A DNA stretch of 64,000 nt from Gordius sp. MW1 (GCA_964036665.1 OZ038527.1:5952001-6016000); one strand, 5' to 3'; positions 21,901 to 34,832 are shown, numbered from the stretch's first letter. Notes: generated by a model not told the origin, from the sequence alone. Program-made: numbers and translations.

Positions 21901-24900
21901 TCGTTCATTAAAGCAATAAATTAGGAGTAGATAATTATAATTTGTAAAACATTTGCATATTTAAACCATAAATTTATAAGAGGTACTCCATAAATTAGAT
22001 GCTAGATAGAGAGAAAGCATAACATTGATGTGAGATTTAATTTACAAGAGCCCTAATTAGGTCGATGAGGATGGCTAATGGAACGCATTAATTCCATAAA
22101 ACTTACAACTAAATTTCATGTTAGAATTTCAAATTTAGGCTCAAAACTTGTTTTAAAGACTCGACCTTGAGTTGCTTTTAAACATAGCAATCAGCAAAGA
22201 GGTTTTAAGTGGCAAAACAACAGGTAGCCAAGTAATTAGTTAGATGGTATGAGCAGATTTAGCCATAAATCTATGCACTACGCTTTTAAATCGATATATA
22301 GTAAATTATGAAGGGGTATGTCGCAGGCATTGAGGTGGCTTGGAAACCTGTAATTTTAAGCTTTGTTGCGCTTCAACTTCGGCTATTATATAGAGAAATA
22401 CGTATTTTGACAAGTTTTCAGTTCATAAGGTAAATTATGAGACTATAGAAAGCTAATAGGCGATTTAAAATTAAAGTATCTACGTTTTCAAACGGAGGTT
22501 ATGTTACAAAGTGATGATGTTAAGCGAAATCTCAAACCATCTACTTATGGTTTGACTTAGATATTAAACCGGCCAGTGACCCAAAGAATTGTAACTTTTA
22601 TTCATAACATTTTAATGCAAACTTTTGCAACACTTTTAAACATATGACTTATGGCATTTTATCAATAAAAAGTGGCATATTAAAGGAAAACAATTATTTG
22701 TGTTGTTGTTATTAAAAACATTATGTCTATACTAATCCATGTAAATGAAAGGGAGTATTTTAATAGCGTTTCAGTTTTATATAATAGGTACCATATTGAG
22801 CCTTGTGCTGACCCGTGCACAAAACCAGGCCGATTAAGAAATAAAATGTACTTTAACAACGTACTTTTAATTTAATAAATTAACCATGCCAACGCTACCA
22901 TATATTAAGCCTTGGGTTCCCTTTGTTTTAATAACACAACCAAAATAAGCTATGCAAGTCAAATTAGTAATATCTCTTTTTATGCACAAGAATTATCACA
23001 AATTGGACCATAGGATCAAATCAATTAAAACTAAACGCGTTCGACTGTTTAGTGACAATTACTAATTTTTGTTCAAACTTCGACAACCACAGTCAAACGC
23101 AAATATAGCCTTAAAAGTTAATTATTGACGATATGGGGATATTAAGGTAACATCCCCTAAAAATGATCTTCCAATTTGATCCAAGATTTCATTTCTGCTC
23201 CTCAATTAATTTTTAAACCTTTTGACTCTCTCCCTAATTTAAGAAAATTAAAAACGCACGTTTAACACTTTAACACATCGACGTTTAAGGGAGATGTCAA
23301 TATCGATTTGCAAACAAATCCTTTGATATTCCATCTATTATATGTTTAATAAAGTAAGGACACACAGGATGAAATTCCTCGACTAACATCAAAGAAGTAA
23401 TGATTAAGTGGGGATAATTTAGGAGCCTTTTGTTATTTTATTACATCCCCCCAAGACTCAAAGGAAATTAGTAAGTGGAAAATTTTAGGGGCGGGAGGAT
23501 TCTTGTGTCAATAGTTTATGTAAATTTTAATATTTACATATTCCGCCGAAGTATAATAGCTGAATCACCAATATACTTTTGGCTCTAATAACTTGCAAAA
23601 CACTATAATGTACGGTAAGGCCCTTTTAATTAGCTCGAAGGAATAGGGGACGATTAATCCATATACAAGATAAATACGTAAACTATTTTATGTTAGTAAT
23701 ATATTAGAATCGGCAGTCACCTATGATTTTAATGTATAAAATATATTTTTAAAAAGCCATGTTTTAAAAACACATGCTTTCAGCCAAAATAGCTATATTT
23801 TAATTACCATTATTAATTATGATGTGCTTAATAAAAATATTTTGTACATATTATATTCATTTTCAATGCATAAATTTAGAATTACTTTATCCGGATACCA
23901 TTTGGATTGATAAATGTTACAACCTATTTACTACACCTTTTTGTAGATAATATTAAATAAATATATATTAGTGAAGACAGTAATCATTATGACGTTAATT
24001 TTTTTTGGAAATAAGTGTCTTTTATAGTTTAGTTGGAATTCCAACTTTGGGAAACATTTTTGGTGGATTACCTGAAAATCAATAATGATTTACTCAGAAA
24101 CGTGTATAAAGATGGTTTATTGATTTATAAAATAATAACGGAACTAAATTTCCCTATTTAAATCATAAATTTTTAACAGGTATGCCATTAATTATATGCA
24201 AGGCAAATAGTTAGTGCATTAGCGGATGTCTAATATACGGAAGCCCTATTAAAGAGCCAAGTAGGATGGAAATTGTTGACACTCATTTACCCCTGATAAT
24301 TTAAAAATAAACGTAATGTTGAAATTTCAAATTCACGCCAAAAAATCGTTTTAAAGCCTCAACCTTGAGTTTTTTTACACATAGGAGTCGGCAGAGGGCT
24401 GGGTAATAAGGAAAAGGAGAGGCTTTAAAGGCAACATTTTAGGCGATAAAAAAACAGGTAACCAAGTAACTGACTGGCTGGTATGTGAAAGGATTTACTC
24501 AAAAATCTATTTACCACGCTTTTTAATCGATATTGTATGCTTCTCTCATTGCATTCGTTGAGGTGGTTTACAAGCCTCTAATTGAGCTCTGTTCTTTCTC
24601 GACCCGATTATTATGGATATAAATACGTATTTCGGCAAGCAATTTTGATTAAACGCTGGTATTATATTTAATTGAGTCTTAAACAGCGCCACCTACATTT
24701 GGAAATTTTCATATTTAATAAATCTCATGTCTAAATAGATTTTAAATTGTTAAAAAAGGTTTATTACATTTAATTATGATATATATTATGCAAATCCTCA
24801 AGACTTTATATATACTAGGGCTTTACTTAATATTTGATATACCAGTTGGAAGGAACAAATTCCTTTTAATTGATTTGCATTTAAGGCTCTTAACTCTAAA

Positions 24901-26220
24901 AAATAACATAATAATTATATTTTTAACTTAAAAGTTGTCCTTCTCTTTTTTAACGTTACATTGCACACTAGTCTATGTATAGTAGTAGCGAAGGGGATTA
25001 CTTTAATAACGATTTCTATTATTTAGCTTTTAAGCGTGTACATTATTAGACCGGGCCAAAAACGTAATTTATTAAAAATCGAATTTTAATCATTACTGTT
25101 ACACTTGTATTACTTGTACAATCTTAAAAAAATTTTGTTGAAAATAATAGGCCTGAATTAATAAAATAATTATAGTAGAGGAGACGAGGTAAACTTAAAG
25201 ACCTAATATGGCCAAAAATGAGCTGGACCATGTATAACATATAAAAATATCAAATTAATTAGCCCCCATTTGCTTGTTGTATTTAAACAGAATCCTCTAG
25301 AGGCTATGTTAAAATCATGACATGAATTTAACTCAAGCAGGAATAGGAGCAATTAGATTTAAATGTGTTTATATAAAATGTCAATGTTACCTTTTATATT
25401 ATTCGTGGGTCACTTTAGTTTTATTATCGTAGTTCTAAAGTATTTCGTCGAATAAATTAGCTCCCATCTATTTTTTATTCCCTAACTTGATTACACATTG
25501 CACCAAGATGCAAATTTTGAAACTCATTATTTTTAACTGTACAATAAAAACAAAATTTCGTGTAAAAATAAGCAAACGCAATAATCGCCTTAAAGGTATG
25601 GAAAACTGATTTGGTCTAAAATTTTATTTCTGCCATAGCTCCCAATTAATCCTTTTAAACCAATTACATCCTTTCCGATTCCGAACTAGGACCAAACTTG
25701 TGTGTGTGTGTGTGGTGTGTATGTGTGTAAGGAAATAAGACAATAAATTAAAATAAAATGCACTTTTAAAAATTTATAATATCGACGTTTAGAGGACAAT
25801 ATCGATTTTGCAAACAAATCTTTTGATATTCATTATTATATGCATGATAGAGCAAGGACATACAGGACGGAATTTCTAGCGAACATCATAGATATGATTA
25901 ACTGTAGATCTTTTGATATTTTATAACATCCCCCCAAAATTCAAAGGATTTTAATTGCAAAGGATTGGAAATAAAGGGGGCCGTGGACGGTTTAGTAATT
26001 CTCGTATTTATAATTGATAATGTAAAATTTAATATTTACAGATTTCCCCCATGTATGATGGCTGAACATTAGGGACTATTGATTTTAAATAACTACCTTG
26101 TTAAGTATTAGAGACTAGAAAGGTAAGGCCCCTTTAATTGATAGAAGGGGAAGTGATATTTGTATTAAACGATTTATCCATATAGTTAAGACGATAAACT
26201 ACCTAACTGCTTTAAACGGT
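21900..26220 (+). repeat. Diverged tandem segmental duplication, about 2.2-2.5 kb per copy
   Basis: Copy 1 (about 21900-23710) and copy 2 (about 24100-26220) keep a series of matching blocks in the same order. Examples are CCTTGAGTT at 22165 and 24363, TTGAGGTGG near 22330 and 24559, ATCGACGTTTA at 23277 and 25780, ACATCCCCCCAA near 23445 and 25924, and GGTAAGGCCC near 23614 and 26122. Offsets grow from about 2200 to 2500 bp through indels. Neither copy encodes a protein. Patchy retention of blocks 1-5 kb upstream of the receptor gene could mean functional elements or only incomplete decay. Confidence 0.7.
25699..25728 (+). repeat. (TG)n microsatellite
   Basis: A TG dinucleotide run interrupted by one GG and one AT, in copy 2 of the tandem duplication and missing from copy 1. 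Confidence 0.85.
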
Positions 26221-26929
26221 ACATTCTATATATGCATCAAGGGTAAAATATTTGGAAAAGGAAAAAATCATATAATACCGCTTACAACTATTTCAAAACT
26301 ATTGATACATTGCATTAATTTTATGCATTATAATTTAAATTTTATTTAACAAACGATAATTATATCTAAACCAATATTAAGCATAGATAATTTGTTAGCC
26401 CTAACAAGCTTTTACATTTTTCTTGATTTTAGCTTTAACGAACAATTTTACCCACCCGTCTCGATAAGGGTAGCAAACTATAAAAAACGATTTTATATCT
26501 ATGCTAATTTGCCTTCTCTTTTTTAACGCCCTGAATTGCCGGTTAAGGGCATCTTTGGAAAATAATTGGCCAAATTATCTAATTGCTGCTCCATTGTATA
26601 ATTGCTAAACGGCTCCTTTCTTTTGTCACTGTTATACAGCGACAAATTCGTACGATCTTGTTTCGAAATTGCCGCTTGACGCTTAAATAACAATCAATCA
26701 TATAATAAAAGAGGATATTTTCACCAGCTTAAATATTAAGGTATTGATTTTTTGCTTTCGTCATGCCATTTAGTGTGGTGACAGAAAACAATTAATTGCT
26801 TACCCAGTCAGCGGGCGAATAAGTGAACAGGGAAGGTTGGCCATAGACATCCAATTAATTGCTATGTTGTATAACGTTATTTGACTAGCAATTTTTAAAA
26901 CTAATTATAAATGCTATTTTGCTTACAGA

Positions 26930-26985
26930 AAATGCAACAAACTTCTCTAACGAAGTCAACTTTCATCTTTAACAAGGCGTCGTAA
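26930..26985 (+). promoter_or_regulatory. 5' leader of the GPCR gene with splice acceptor and 17-codon upstream ORF
   Basis: A splice-acceptor-like TTTTGCTTACAG ends at 26928, just before the receptor start, which suggests a non-coding upstream exon. Between the acceptor and the receptor ATG lies a short reading frame, ATG at 26932 to TAA at 26983-26985 (17 codons). It would be met first by a scanning ribosome and could dampen translation. Both points are inferences from sequence. Confidence 0.4.
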
Positions 26986-27002
26986 GGCTTCTACTACCAT
27001 TT

Positions 27003-28793
27003 ATGGGGACATCAGGCAATTTTACCGATTTTTTTAGGGTTTCTCTATCAATGCAAACTGAGCGCACGTTGCCTAATGTTATTCACATAGATCCTCCACT
27101 GGGCTATCAGAGCCAGCTACCTCAACCGGACATAGAAGATGAATCCCCTTACGCTCTGTCTACAAATATAATAGTACAAGTCACGTTTTATTTCGTGTAC
27201 TCCGCCATATTCGTAGTAGCTGTGACGGGGAATTCTTTAGTCCTTTACGTCGTGTCTCGCAATCCCTTCATGCAAACACCCACTAACCTATTTATAACTA
27301 ATTTGGCAGCTTCGGATTTGCTTATGAATTTTTTGGCGGTTCCTTTTACGCCGCTCTCGTCGTTCTTAGATTCGTGGATTTTTGGTAAGCCTATGTGCCA
27401 CATTGTCCCCATGGTTCAAGGTTGTGCAGTATACGTGTCGACCCTAACCCTGACAGCCATAGCGTTGGACCGGTACCAAGTAATGTTTAACCCATTTGCG
27501 CCTAAAAAGAGCAAAAGCACCTGCTTCACCATCATACTTTGCATTTGGATATGCGCACTTAGCTTAGTAGCTCCGCTGGCAGTCTTCATGGAATTGAAAC
27601 GAGGAGACGATGGTTTAATGCACTGCGAAGAGAATTGGCCCATGGAGGCTTTAGAACGGGCTTATAGCTTTGGAACACTCGTTTTACAATATTTTGTCCC
27701 TCTATGTATTATAGCATATTGCTACGTAAAAGTCTCTTCCAAGCTAACCGAGAGAGTAAAAAATAGAAGTCACACCTTTTCCGGTAATAGGCAAAAGGCT
27801 CGCGACGAGAATAAACGCAAGGATAGGACTAATCGTATGTTGATTGCTATGGTAGCTGTCTTCGCCATTTGCTGGTTACCGCTAAATCTCATCCACGTCA
27901 TCAGTGGTTTGAGGCTAAAACTAATATTTTGGAAGTTTTTTATCATACTATTTTTCGTGTGTCACGTATTGGCTATGAGTTCCACATGTTACAACCCTAT
28001 GATATATGCTTGGATGAATGACTCTTTCCGTAAAGAATTTATAGCTGTTCTTCCTTGCTTTCACGAAAATGAAGCGTCCAATATGACGGCCCATAAAGAT
28101 AAACCATACTCAACCTTGTCTAACAAGGGGGCTACCAATAGTTATAACGCAAAAGCAAGCTCTTCCCCCGCCAAAAATCTGGTAACAGATAGGTCATCAT
28201 TAACCGAAAGTTTGAAGGGGTTAAGAAAAAATTTGAAAATAGATAGAAAACAACGCATTTCACAAGCTAAATATACTAAAGCTCAAGGCAATATTAAAAA
28301 TAAGAATAGTTCGGAAAATACTGTACAAGATACCCTTTTAAATGAAAGAGAACTTTCGGTTGTCGATAAGCAACTAAATGTTACTTCATTATTAAACGCT
28401 AAAGTAAAGAATGAACCTGTGATCGCTATAAATGAATCTAATATGATATTCGTAAATCAAAAATCTAAATCACCGACTGTTCAATTTAACAAATCCGTTT
28501 CGTCGAGCGTAGAAACATCATCTAGTGCTAGTGATTCCATTCACCACCCTCAAGGAAAAACTCAAAATGGCAAAACATATAAAAAGACAAGAATGATATC
28601 AATCAAAGTTTTAGACCCAAACGCGTCATTAGCTGCTTCTTTGAGGAGTAACTCTCCAGTTAATTCTTCCTCCAATTTGTTGGAACTTATTAAAAAGGCC
28701 TCTATAATCAAAAAGCCTTTGCTCAGCCCCACAGAAACTCAGAGATTGACGGTTCATAATAATGTCAAATATACGAATTTTGAAATCGTTTAA
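27003..28793 (+). CDS. Class A (rhodopsin-type) GPCR, neuropeptide Y/F-receptor-like
   Basis: A 596-residue seven-transmembrane receptor in one uninterrupted coding exon. Visible landmarks are an N-glycosylation site (N6), TM1 with GN (about 57-82), TM2 with LAASD (101-105), a probable disulphide C132-C208, DRY at the end of TM3 (156-158), TM6 CWLP (290-293) and TM7 NPMIY (331-335). The wording around TM3 (CAVYVSTLTLTAIALDRY) and TM6 resembles receptors for neuropeptide Y/F, RYamide and related peptides, so a Gi/Gq-coupled peptide receptor at the plasma membrane is likely. The ligand cannot be named. The C-tail is unusually long (about 260 residues), rich in Ser, Lys and Asn, and ends FEIV. 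Intracellular loop 3 is short and basic. The ATG at 27003 is chosen because it is the first in frame after the upstream acceptor. Confidence 0.88.
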   Translation: MGTSGNFTDFFRVSLSMQTERTLPNVIHIDPPLGYQSQLPQPDIEDESPYALSTNIIVQVTFYFVYSAIFVVAVTGNSLVLYVVSRNPFMQTPTNLFITNLAASDLLMNFLAVPFTPLSSFLDSWIFGKPMCHIVPMVQGCAVYVSTLTLTAIALDRYQVMFNPFAPKKSKSTCFTIILCIWICALSLVAPLAVFMELKRGDDGLMHCEENWPMEALERAYSFGTLVLQYFVPLCIIAYCYVKVSSKLTERVKNRSHTFSGNRQKARDENKRKDRTNRMLIAMVAVFAICWLPLNLIHVISGLRLKLIFWKFFIILFFVCHVLAMSSTCYNPMIYAWMNDSFRKEFIAVLPCFHENEASNMTAHKDKPYSTLSNKGATNSYNAKASSSPAKNLVTDRSSLTESLKGLRKNLKIDRKQRISQAKYTKAQGNIKNKNSSENTVQDTLLNERELSVVDKQLNVTSLLNAKVKNEPVIAINESNMIFVNQKSKSPTVQFNKSVSSSVETSSSASDSIHHPQGKTQNGKTYKKTRMISIKVLDPNASLAASLRSNSPVNSSSNLLELIKKASIIKKPLLSPTETQRLTVHNNVKYTNFEIV

Positions 28794-28908
28794 TTGGACA
28801 CCAATCCTAACTATATGTGAGTGAATAATTATTTTGATGTAGACGAAAATTATATCATACGTATTGTTATTTACAAAATGTAAGCTCTAGGTTTTAACTA
28901 TTTAAGGT

Positions 28909-28914
28909 AATAAA
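28909..28914 (+). terminator. Candidate polyadenylation signal AATAAA
   Basis: A canonical AATAAA 116 bases after the receptor stop codon. It is plausible, but AT richness makes chance matches common. Confidence 0.4.
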
Positions 28915-29589
28915 AATAGTGAATATTAACAGTTACAACGAGGTTCTATGCAGGCTAAAATAGTTTAGAATTTTTCACTATTATAATTAGGTTAAATTTC
29001 CCTGAAAAATAAGTTTATTTTAAAAGTGTAAGCTTTGTCACAAATGCATGCGAACAAACCTTATGTAGTCGTAATATAAAAATGGATTAAAAAATATTTA
29101 GGAGTTGTTCACAAAATTCTATTCCATGGTTATATAAAGGTGGTAAATTTTTTTTACTAAAACTTGCAATATGTGTCAACCATTTAAAAAATACATTTTT
29201 AAATATATAAATGCCTGTGAGGCTCGTTTTGAAGCGTTGAAAAACTTTGATAATAATATAACGCACGTCATCTCAAAACTTGTATATATTAATCTCCAAT
29301 CTCCGTATTATAGAAATTGCAGGCATTTTCTCCACTTTAGAGACTATTAATATAAAATAGGCAACCAATAATTTTTGTGCGACTTGATATTGACTAAATT
29401 TGTCTTTGATTTAGGATACTCTAGCATGAATTAGAGTTTAGTAATAATTATTATATTATATTGATAAGAGTTTGCGTCTGCTCTGTATTTCCATCTTTAA
29501 AATAACAAAAATCTTTTTCTCTTTTTTGCGTAATCTCCATGACCTTAAAAAATTGTAACAAGCAAACGCATCATTGCTTGGCCCACCGT
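28915..29589. other. Gene-free stretch after the GPCR gene
   Basis: Probably 3' UTR or spacer. No coding or RNA feature was recognised. Confidence 0.4.
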
Positions 29590-29830
29590 ATCGGTGCATT
29601 CGACCAAAGTTTAACTGACCAAATATCTATGAATGTCTACGAATGTCTATAAATATTTAACGAAAATGCTCTTTGAGAGGGGTTTACAGAGACGAAAACG
29701 TTAGGGTTAGTGTTTTAGTTCGGGGTTTTAGGTTAGGGTTTGGGTTAGGATTAGATGCACACATTTTAATCGACAAATGCATTTTCGTAGACATTTATTT
29801 GTTATTTGCTCTTTGGTCAATTGCAACTGA
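29590..29830. repeat. Foldback repeat with TTAGGG-like interior
   Basis: Outer segments are inverted. ACGAATGTCTATAAAT (about 29639) matches the complement of ATTTTCGTAGACATTTAT (about 29782), and CGACCAAAG (about 29600) matches CTTTGGTC near 29811. The middle (29700-29760) is built of TTAGGGTTAG-type words ending GGATTAGATGCAC. A near-identical middle lies in a different foldback at 55660-55730. The telomere-like words are therefore carried by mobile elements here, not by a telomere. Confidence 0.6.
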
Positions 29831-31196
29831 ATCTGGCCCACAAACCATGATACAATCTGTATCCGTCAACGTAGCTAACTTCTAGTTTTTCTCATAGATG
29901 TTTTTAGACATTGAATAGGATAAAGGTTTGGTTATTACTAATATATGATGGTTAAAATTTTGAAATAATAAATAAAATTGCATAGCAATTAATACTATGA
30001 CATGACTCTTACCTTGGTAATAAATGGTCTTTTTAATTTTCTTAGACATGTATTTTACAGGTCTATCCTACCCCTAATAGAAACCATGCACATGCCTAAC
30101 ATCAAATTAATTCATTTTCGCAAATGATAGTTATATTAATTAAATCACAGCTGTTACGTAATCCATATAAATTTGGACTATAATTAAATAATCATTGTTT
30201 CTTATGTTCCATAGGTGATTTTGTTAGGAAAGGGACTTGATTAGAAAGATAAATTCTGCAGACCAATATGGATAATTTCATCGACTCAATTGTATATCAA
30301 TCATAAAAGACCATTAGATTTGCAATGCCATGAATTGGCGTGTCTTGCCTATATTATTATCCTTTACGATAGGTTATAACCAAGAGCCTCATTAACGACA
30401 CATTGTATGCCATCGTTTATGTCATGACACATGATTGATCTTTAAAAATAGCCTTGTGTTACGTCGTTTGATGAATTGTGATGCAAGCTTACACCTCTCG
30501 TCTCCAATAATTGTCACTTAAAAATAATTATTTTATTCTCGGTACAAATGTCGCTATATACATTCTATTTATTAAGAATGGAGAATAAAAGGAATAAAAC
30601 TGGCTTCTAATTATTATTATAATTTACATCTACTAATTTTAGTTAACTAAAAGGTAGGAAGTGTCTGGGCTAATTTCCAACATGAATTATCTTTCATAAG
30701 TGAAAAAATATTTGAAGTCACCAAATGTGTATCTATCGCATAATATAAGGTATAGATATAGTAAAAAATAATAAACTAATTCACAATAAGAAAATACGTT
30801 TAAAGGTAACAATAACCTTTAACAAACTTTCATTTTTTTTGTATTTTACTTATATTTTCGCTGATATGAATTCATAATTAATATTTATATGAAAAAAGGG
30901 AATTGAGGCAGTAGCGAAGGTCTGACCATTCAGTTTTTGGCATTTTTAAATTTGAGTTTTCTATGGTTAATTACGAGAGAAAATATGTTATGAATAAGCT
31001 TTGCGGAAGGAAGTAAACGATATTAAAATGATGAAAACATGTTTGAAAGGGGCAGATTTATACTCATTATTTAAAAGGGTTAAAAAAATAAATGAAATTT
31101 TTTATTTGTAATAATATTTAATGATTATTTTTTTTTGTTTTTTTTATGAATTAATATACTTGATTTTTAAATCATCTTAAATAAAATTAAATTTGA
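29831..31196. other. Gene-free AT-rich stretch
   Basis: No gene or RNA recognised. A lone AATTGCATAGCAATTAAT palindrome at about 29977 resembles the ends of the elements at 4954 and 11825 and may be a worn terminus. Confidence 0.4.
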
Positions 31197-32340
31197 TTAT
31201 ACATTATTATAAATATCAGGAAAACATTCATATATCGCGATTGAATTGTATTTACAAATGGTAATTGCAATTTTCTGCCTCATAAAAAATGCTTCACGTT
31301 TGTCGCTGGAAAACGTGGAAAGATGTTTCCCCACTTTTTTGATAAGGTTGAGGGCTTGAGGGCCAAATGTTGTTAAGGTAGTGGTCGCTATGGGACAGAA
31401 AATAATTGATGGACCTAGGTCAGAATACTTGGTAATTTTTTGAGCTTCGGCTGTCGCCAATGGATCTTTATTTTAATTCGTTGGTGCAAAAGCATCGAAG
31501 CAAGTAAAGTCCCAGGCCAAGCTAAGTCCTTTTTCCCAAGGAGACAGCTTTTGACCATCAGGTCTCTTACTATCTCCACAAAGACCTGATGGTTCAAGGA
31601 TGGATGGAAAGCCAGCTTGATTTATGTATTTATCAATAACTTTATTGACGGCTGCGTGGCGTAAATATCTTGCCTTATTGCTATTGCAATGGAGGCCATG
31701 GTGGCCCTTCGGTCGAACAGGAGATTTGCATCATGAGCAGATATGCTCAGCAACAATATTACATCCAAGTCTGAGGCCTATAGATATCCGGAATTTATTA
31801 TCGGAAAGAAGAAGACCAAGGTTTCGGCTAGGAAGAGCCTCCAACCATTCGTGACCAGTCCCAGAAGTTAAACTTCTCAGTGCTGGAAGGTCCTCAGCCG
31901 AAGCGCCATTAATTAAAGATCTTAAGGAGCACTCTGACAAAGGGCCATGCCAAGACTTTTGTGTGTTTACTTCAGGGAAGGGAGTGCCGACGATGTCTCT
32001 CCACTGTTGAAAGGCACTATCAAGGAGGTTGTCGGGTTGTGTGGTTAGTGCTGAGATGAGGTTATCTCTGGACAGACGACTGGATAAAAATGCTGATAGG
32101 GAAATCGAGTTTATTGAGCCTATGCCTAACCCCCCTAGTTTTGTGGGAAGGCAGGCCTGTTGCCAATGTCCGTCACTTAATGAAGGGTTGGTTATTTCTC
32201 CTATTAAGGTTCCTAGTTCAGTATCAAATTTGAGCAGAGCCTCGCGATGTAAAAATGTAGATGGAGATACTGTGCATGATTTTTGGGATAGCCAAACAAT
32301 TCTTTATGAGGAAAAAGGCTTGGTGAGCGGGTAGGTGTTT
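31197..32340 (-). pseudogene. Decayed retroelement: region downstream of a reverse transcriptase
   Basis: Read on the minus strand from 32340 to 31197, the fragments follow the order of the part after the polymerase in a widespread invertebrate retroelement group. They are LPTKLGGLGIGSINSISLSA (about 32150), EWLEALPSRNLGLLLSDNKF then ISIGLRLG (about 31850-31790), and AEAQKITKYSDLGPSIIFCP (about 31440). The last run ends with a KREAFFMRQKIAITI-type motif. Frames change near 31600-31730 and near 31455, and stops interrupt them, so no product is made. Base composition is GC-richer than its surroundings, as expected for a younger insertion. The family was recognised from memory and the exact clade is not assigned. 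The 5' part with the catalytic YxDD core is not present. Confidence 0.7.
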
Positions 32341-33685
32341 AAGGATATTCCTCATATTAGATACTTTCTGAATTGTATCATTTAGGAGTTCTAAAATGGG
32401 TATGATGCCACATTAGTGATAATATAAAAGTATTCCACTCCAGGATTCTTGTTTCTTTAACACAATTTTGAGAGAAAATAATATATTTCTTATATTTATT
32501 CCCCTAAATTATTCCTAGGGAGTTAAGAAACCAATCTTTATCTACTTGAGCCCTAATCTCCTCTACATATACAAACATACCCACGATATTTTAAAATAAT
32601 GTTACACAAAAAGATAAACATAATATTGATCCTTAAGGTTTATTGCTTATTTGTTGACTGATCACTGCAATATTACAAACCGAGTTACAAAAGCGAGTTT
32701 AATTTAACCTCTTACTAATTGTAATTTTATGTGTATTAAAATAAATTCTAGTAGCTAGGCTAGTCGAACAATGCTGAAAGCTAAATTAATTAAATGGCAA
32801 GCTGTATAATATCCACAATTTAATTACTACATACCAAATTAATTAATATTACCCCTTGGTGGGCAACATAGGTAAAAATATATAATATGGTGGCTAAGAC
32901 AAGCCTTGGCGCCAATATTTAAAAATGGTCTAAAATCCCTAACTTTAATAACAGGTTAATAATTGTTTTTACATTAGTTGACACATGCAACACAAAGGAA
33001 CGAGAGCTGATATTAGCATTTTTGATTCATGAATAGCCGTCCTCAGTCAAGCGTTGCTTATACTCGGTCTATAATTCTCCAACTTATTCGTTAGAGCTTA
33101 AATTATGAGCATGGGAAACATAATGCCACTATATAAAAATCATTTATGTAGTATTTAATTTGAGAATACATCATTTCGCGTCTTAACAATTTATTAATCT
33201 CATTCATTTTTGAATAGGATTCAATATTATCGATATTATCCTAATATATTCATATCCTCAATATTCTTCACGATCTATTCAAATGTATTTTAGGCCTGTT
33301 CAAATGAATCCAAATTATCCTTTCTCCATAACTATGTAAAAATCTTAATACGTAGCAAAATACTATCCTTTGGTCTCTATCCATGTCACGATAAGATGAA
33401 TACTTAAATTTATCGTAATGCTTTATCCAAGACCTTTTAATATATTTATCTTGCTTTGTAATTAATATCTTCTGCTATAGGTACGAATTTTCAGTTGAAA
33501 GAAAAAATATGTTTTCCACGAATGAAAATGATTGAGATTTTAAATTGCTGTATTCGGCCAAGCGTTGCTTTAGGCCCAATCTTAAAACATCCAAACTTAT
33601 AGAAGTTGGGTTAATTAAGATAAAGGAAAGTATAATGACACGCCTATAAAGTACATTGTATAAAATTCAATATATTAATGTTACA
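32341..33685. other. Gene-free stretch with possible old duplication
   Basis: No gene recognised. The phrase CAAGCGTTGCTT occurs near 33048 and 33558, and other loosely similar phrases follow both sites, which hints at another worn local tandem duplication. Boundaries cannot be set. Confidence 0.35.
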
Positions 33686-33831
33686 TTGGTGTAGCCAGGG
33701 TTTGACAAGAGCTGATAATGATTTAGGTAGGGCAAAATGATAATTTATTGAAATTTTAGCCATATTTGTATTAAATTTTTTGAATTTAAAGGAGGGCAGC
33801 CACCCCTTTATGCCACTCCCTGGCTAGGACC
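33686..33831. mobile_element. Short TIR element related to the GGGCGTAGCCAGG family
   Basis: The left end is TTGGTGTAGCCAGGG and the right end is CCCTGGCTAGGACCA. The centre contains GGGCAGCCACCCC, shared in style with the copy at 59379. TTACA-like words flank both sides, a possible worn target duplication. Confidence 0.55.
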
Positions 33832-34733
33832 ATTACACCTATAATTTTCTGAGATGGAGTGTTAATATTTATTATGGCTTATTCAAGACAAAGCCTTATG
33901 CTGTAAAATATCTTAATTTTATTACAGTCTTCTGTTACAAGTGAAATTATTAGATCCTGCGCAGAATTTAACTAGCCTGAAACTAAAAATCACCATAATA
34001 TCGTACTTGCATTAGATATAAATGTACTCTGTTTCTAATGGTTATCAGCGAATTATTCGCAAATGTTCAAACTGGTTGAAGATACTATATTCAAGGATCA
34101 ATCAGGAAGATACTATAATGAATTTTTGAAAGGGGTTTTCTAAGATATCACGATGAAAGCTTTTGAAATTACAAAGCTATGACGCGTACTGTTTGGTATA
34201 GGTTGAGTTACTATTGTACATATAAGAATATGTTTTAAGTCACAAGCCAATTTATTATAAACACACCCGTGTATTCAAGTGCAAAGTTGTGTCATAAATG
34301 TCACAGCAATCTGTAAAAACATTTGGACCAATAGGAAACATTTAAATTGATAAATTTAGTATTAAGCGTTTTTTTGCCTCCTCACAAATGATACTAAAAA
34401 AACATAGCTACTCCTGTTAAAGGAGTTAAATTAATTTTTTCTGCTTGCTGCGCGAGTATTTTAAAAATATTGTACATTTGCTGTTTACTCAACTATTAGA
34501 GGCGGGCATTATGGCATTTTAAAGGTTTTTTAATTAAAAAGGATTCTATATTAAATTTTTAGAAACGTTGAAACTATAACAAAAGCACCTTATAATAAAA
34601 TATTATAAAGATATGTTCGATATGACGTTGGCATACAGTGCAGAGCATACATAGTTTAATTTATAAACAATTAGTAAAATTATTTAGAATTCCTACAAGC
34701 AATTTAACACGAGCAACGACAATAAAGAAACCT

Positions 34734-34741
34734 TATAAAAA
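34734..34741 (+). promoter_or_regulatory. Candidate TATA box for the CatSper3-like gene
   Basis: TATAAAAA about 100 bases upstream of the start codon, a workable distance for a short leader. It is weak evidence in AT-rich DNA. Confidence 0.3.
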
Positions 34742-34832
34742 GAGCGCATTTTTGTGCTTATTTACATTGTTGTAATTGATTGTAGAAACCATTGCTCAAA
34801 TTAAAACTACTTTCTTCAGAATTTAACTTAAA

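Noticed and set aside
27416..27643. Minus-strand open frame inside the receptor gene
   Set aside because: Antisense shadow of conserved TM3-TM5 coding sequence, with no independent motif.
29700..29760. Interstitial telomere array
   Set aside because: Only a few degenerate TTAGGG words, embedded in a foldback, and repeated in another mobile element at 55660.
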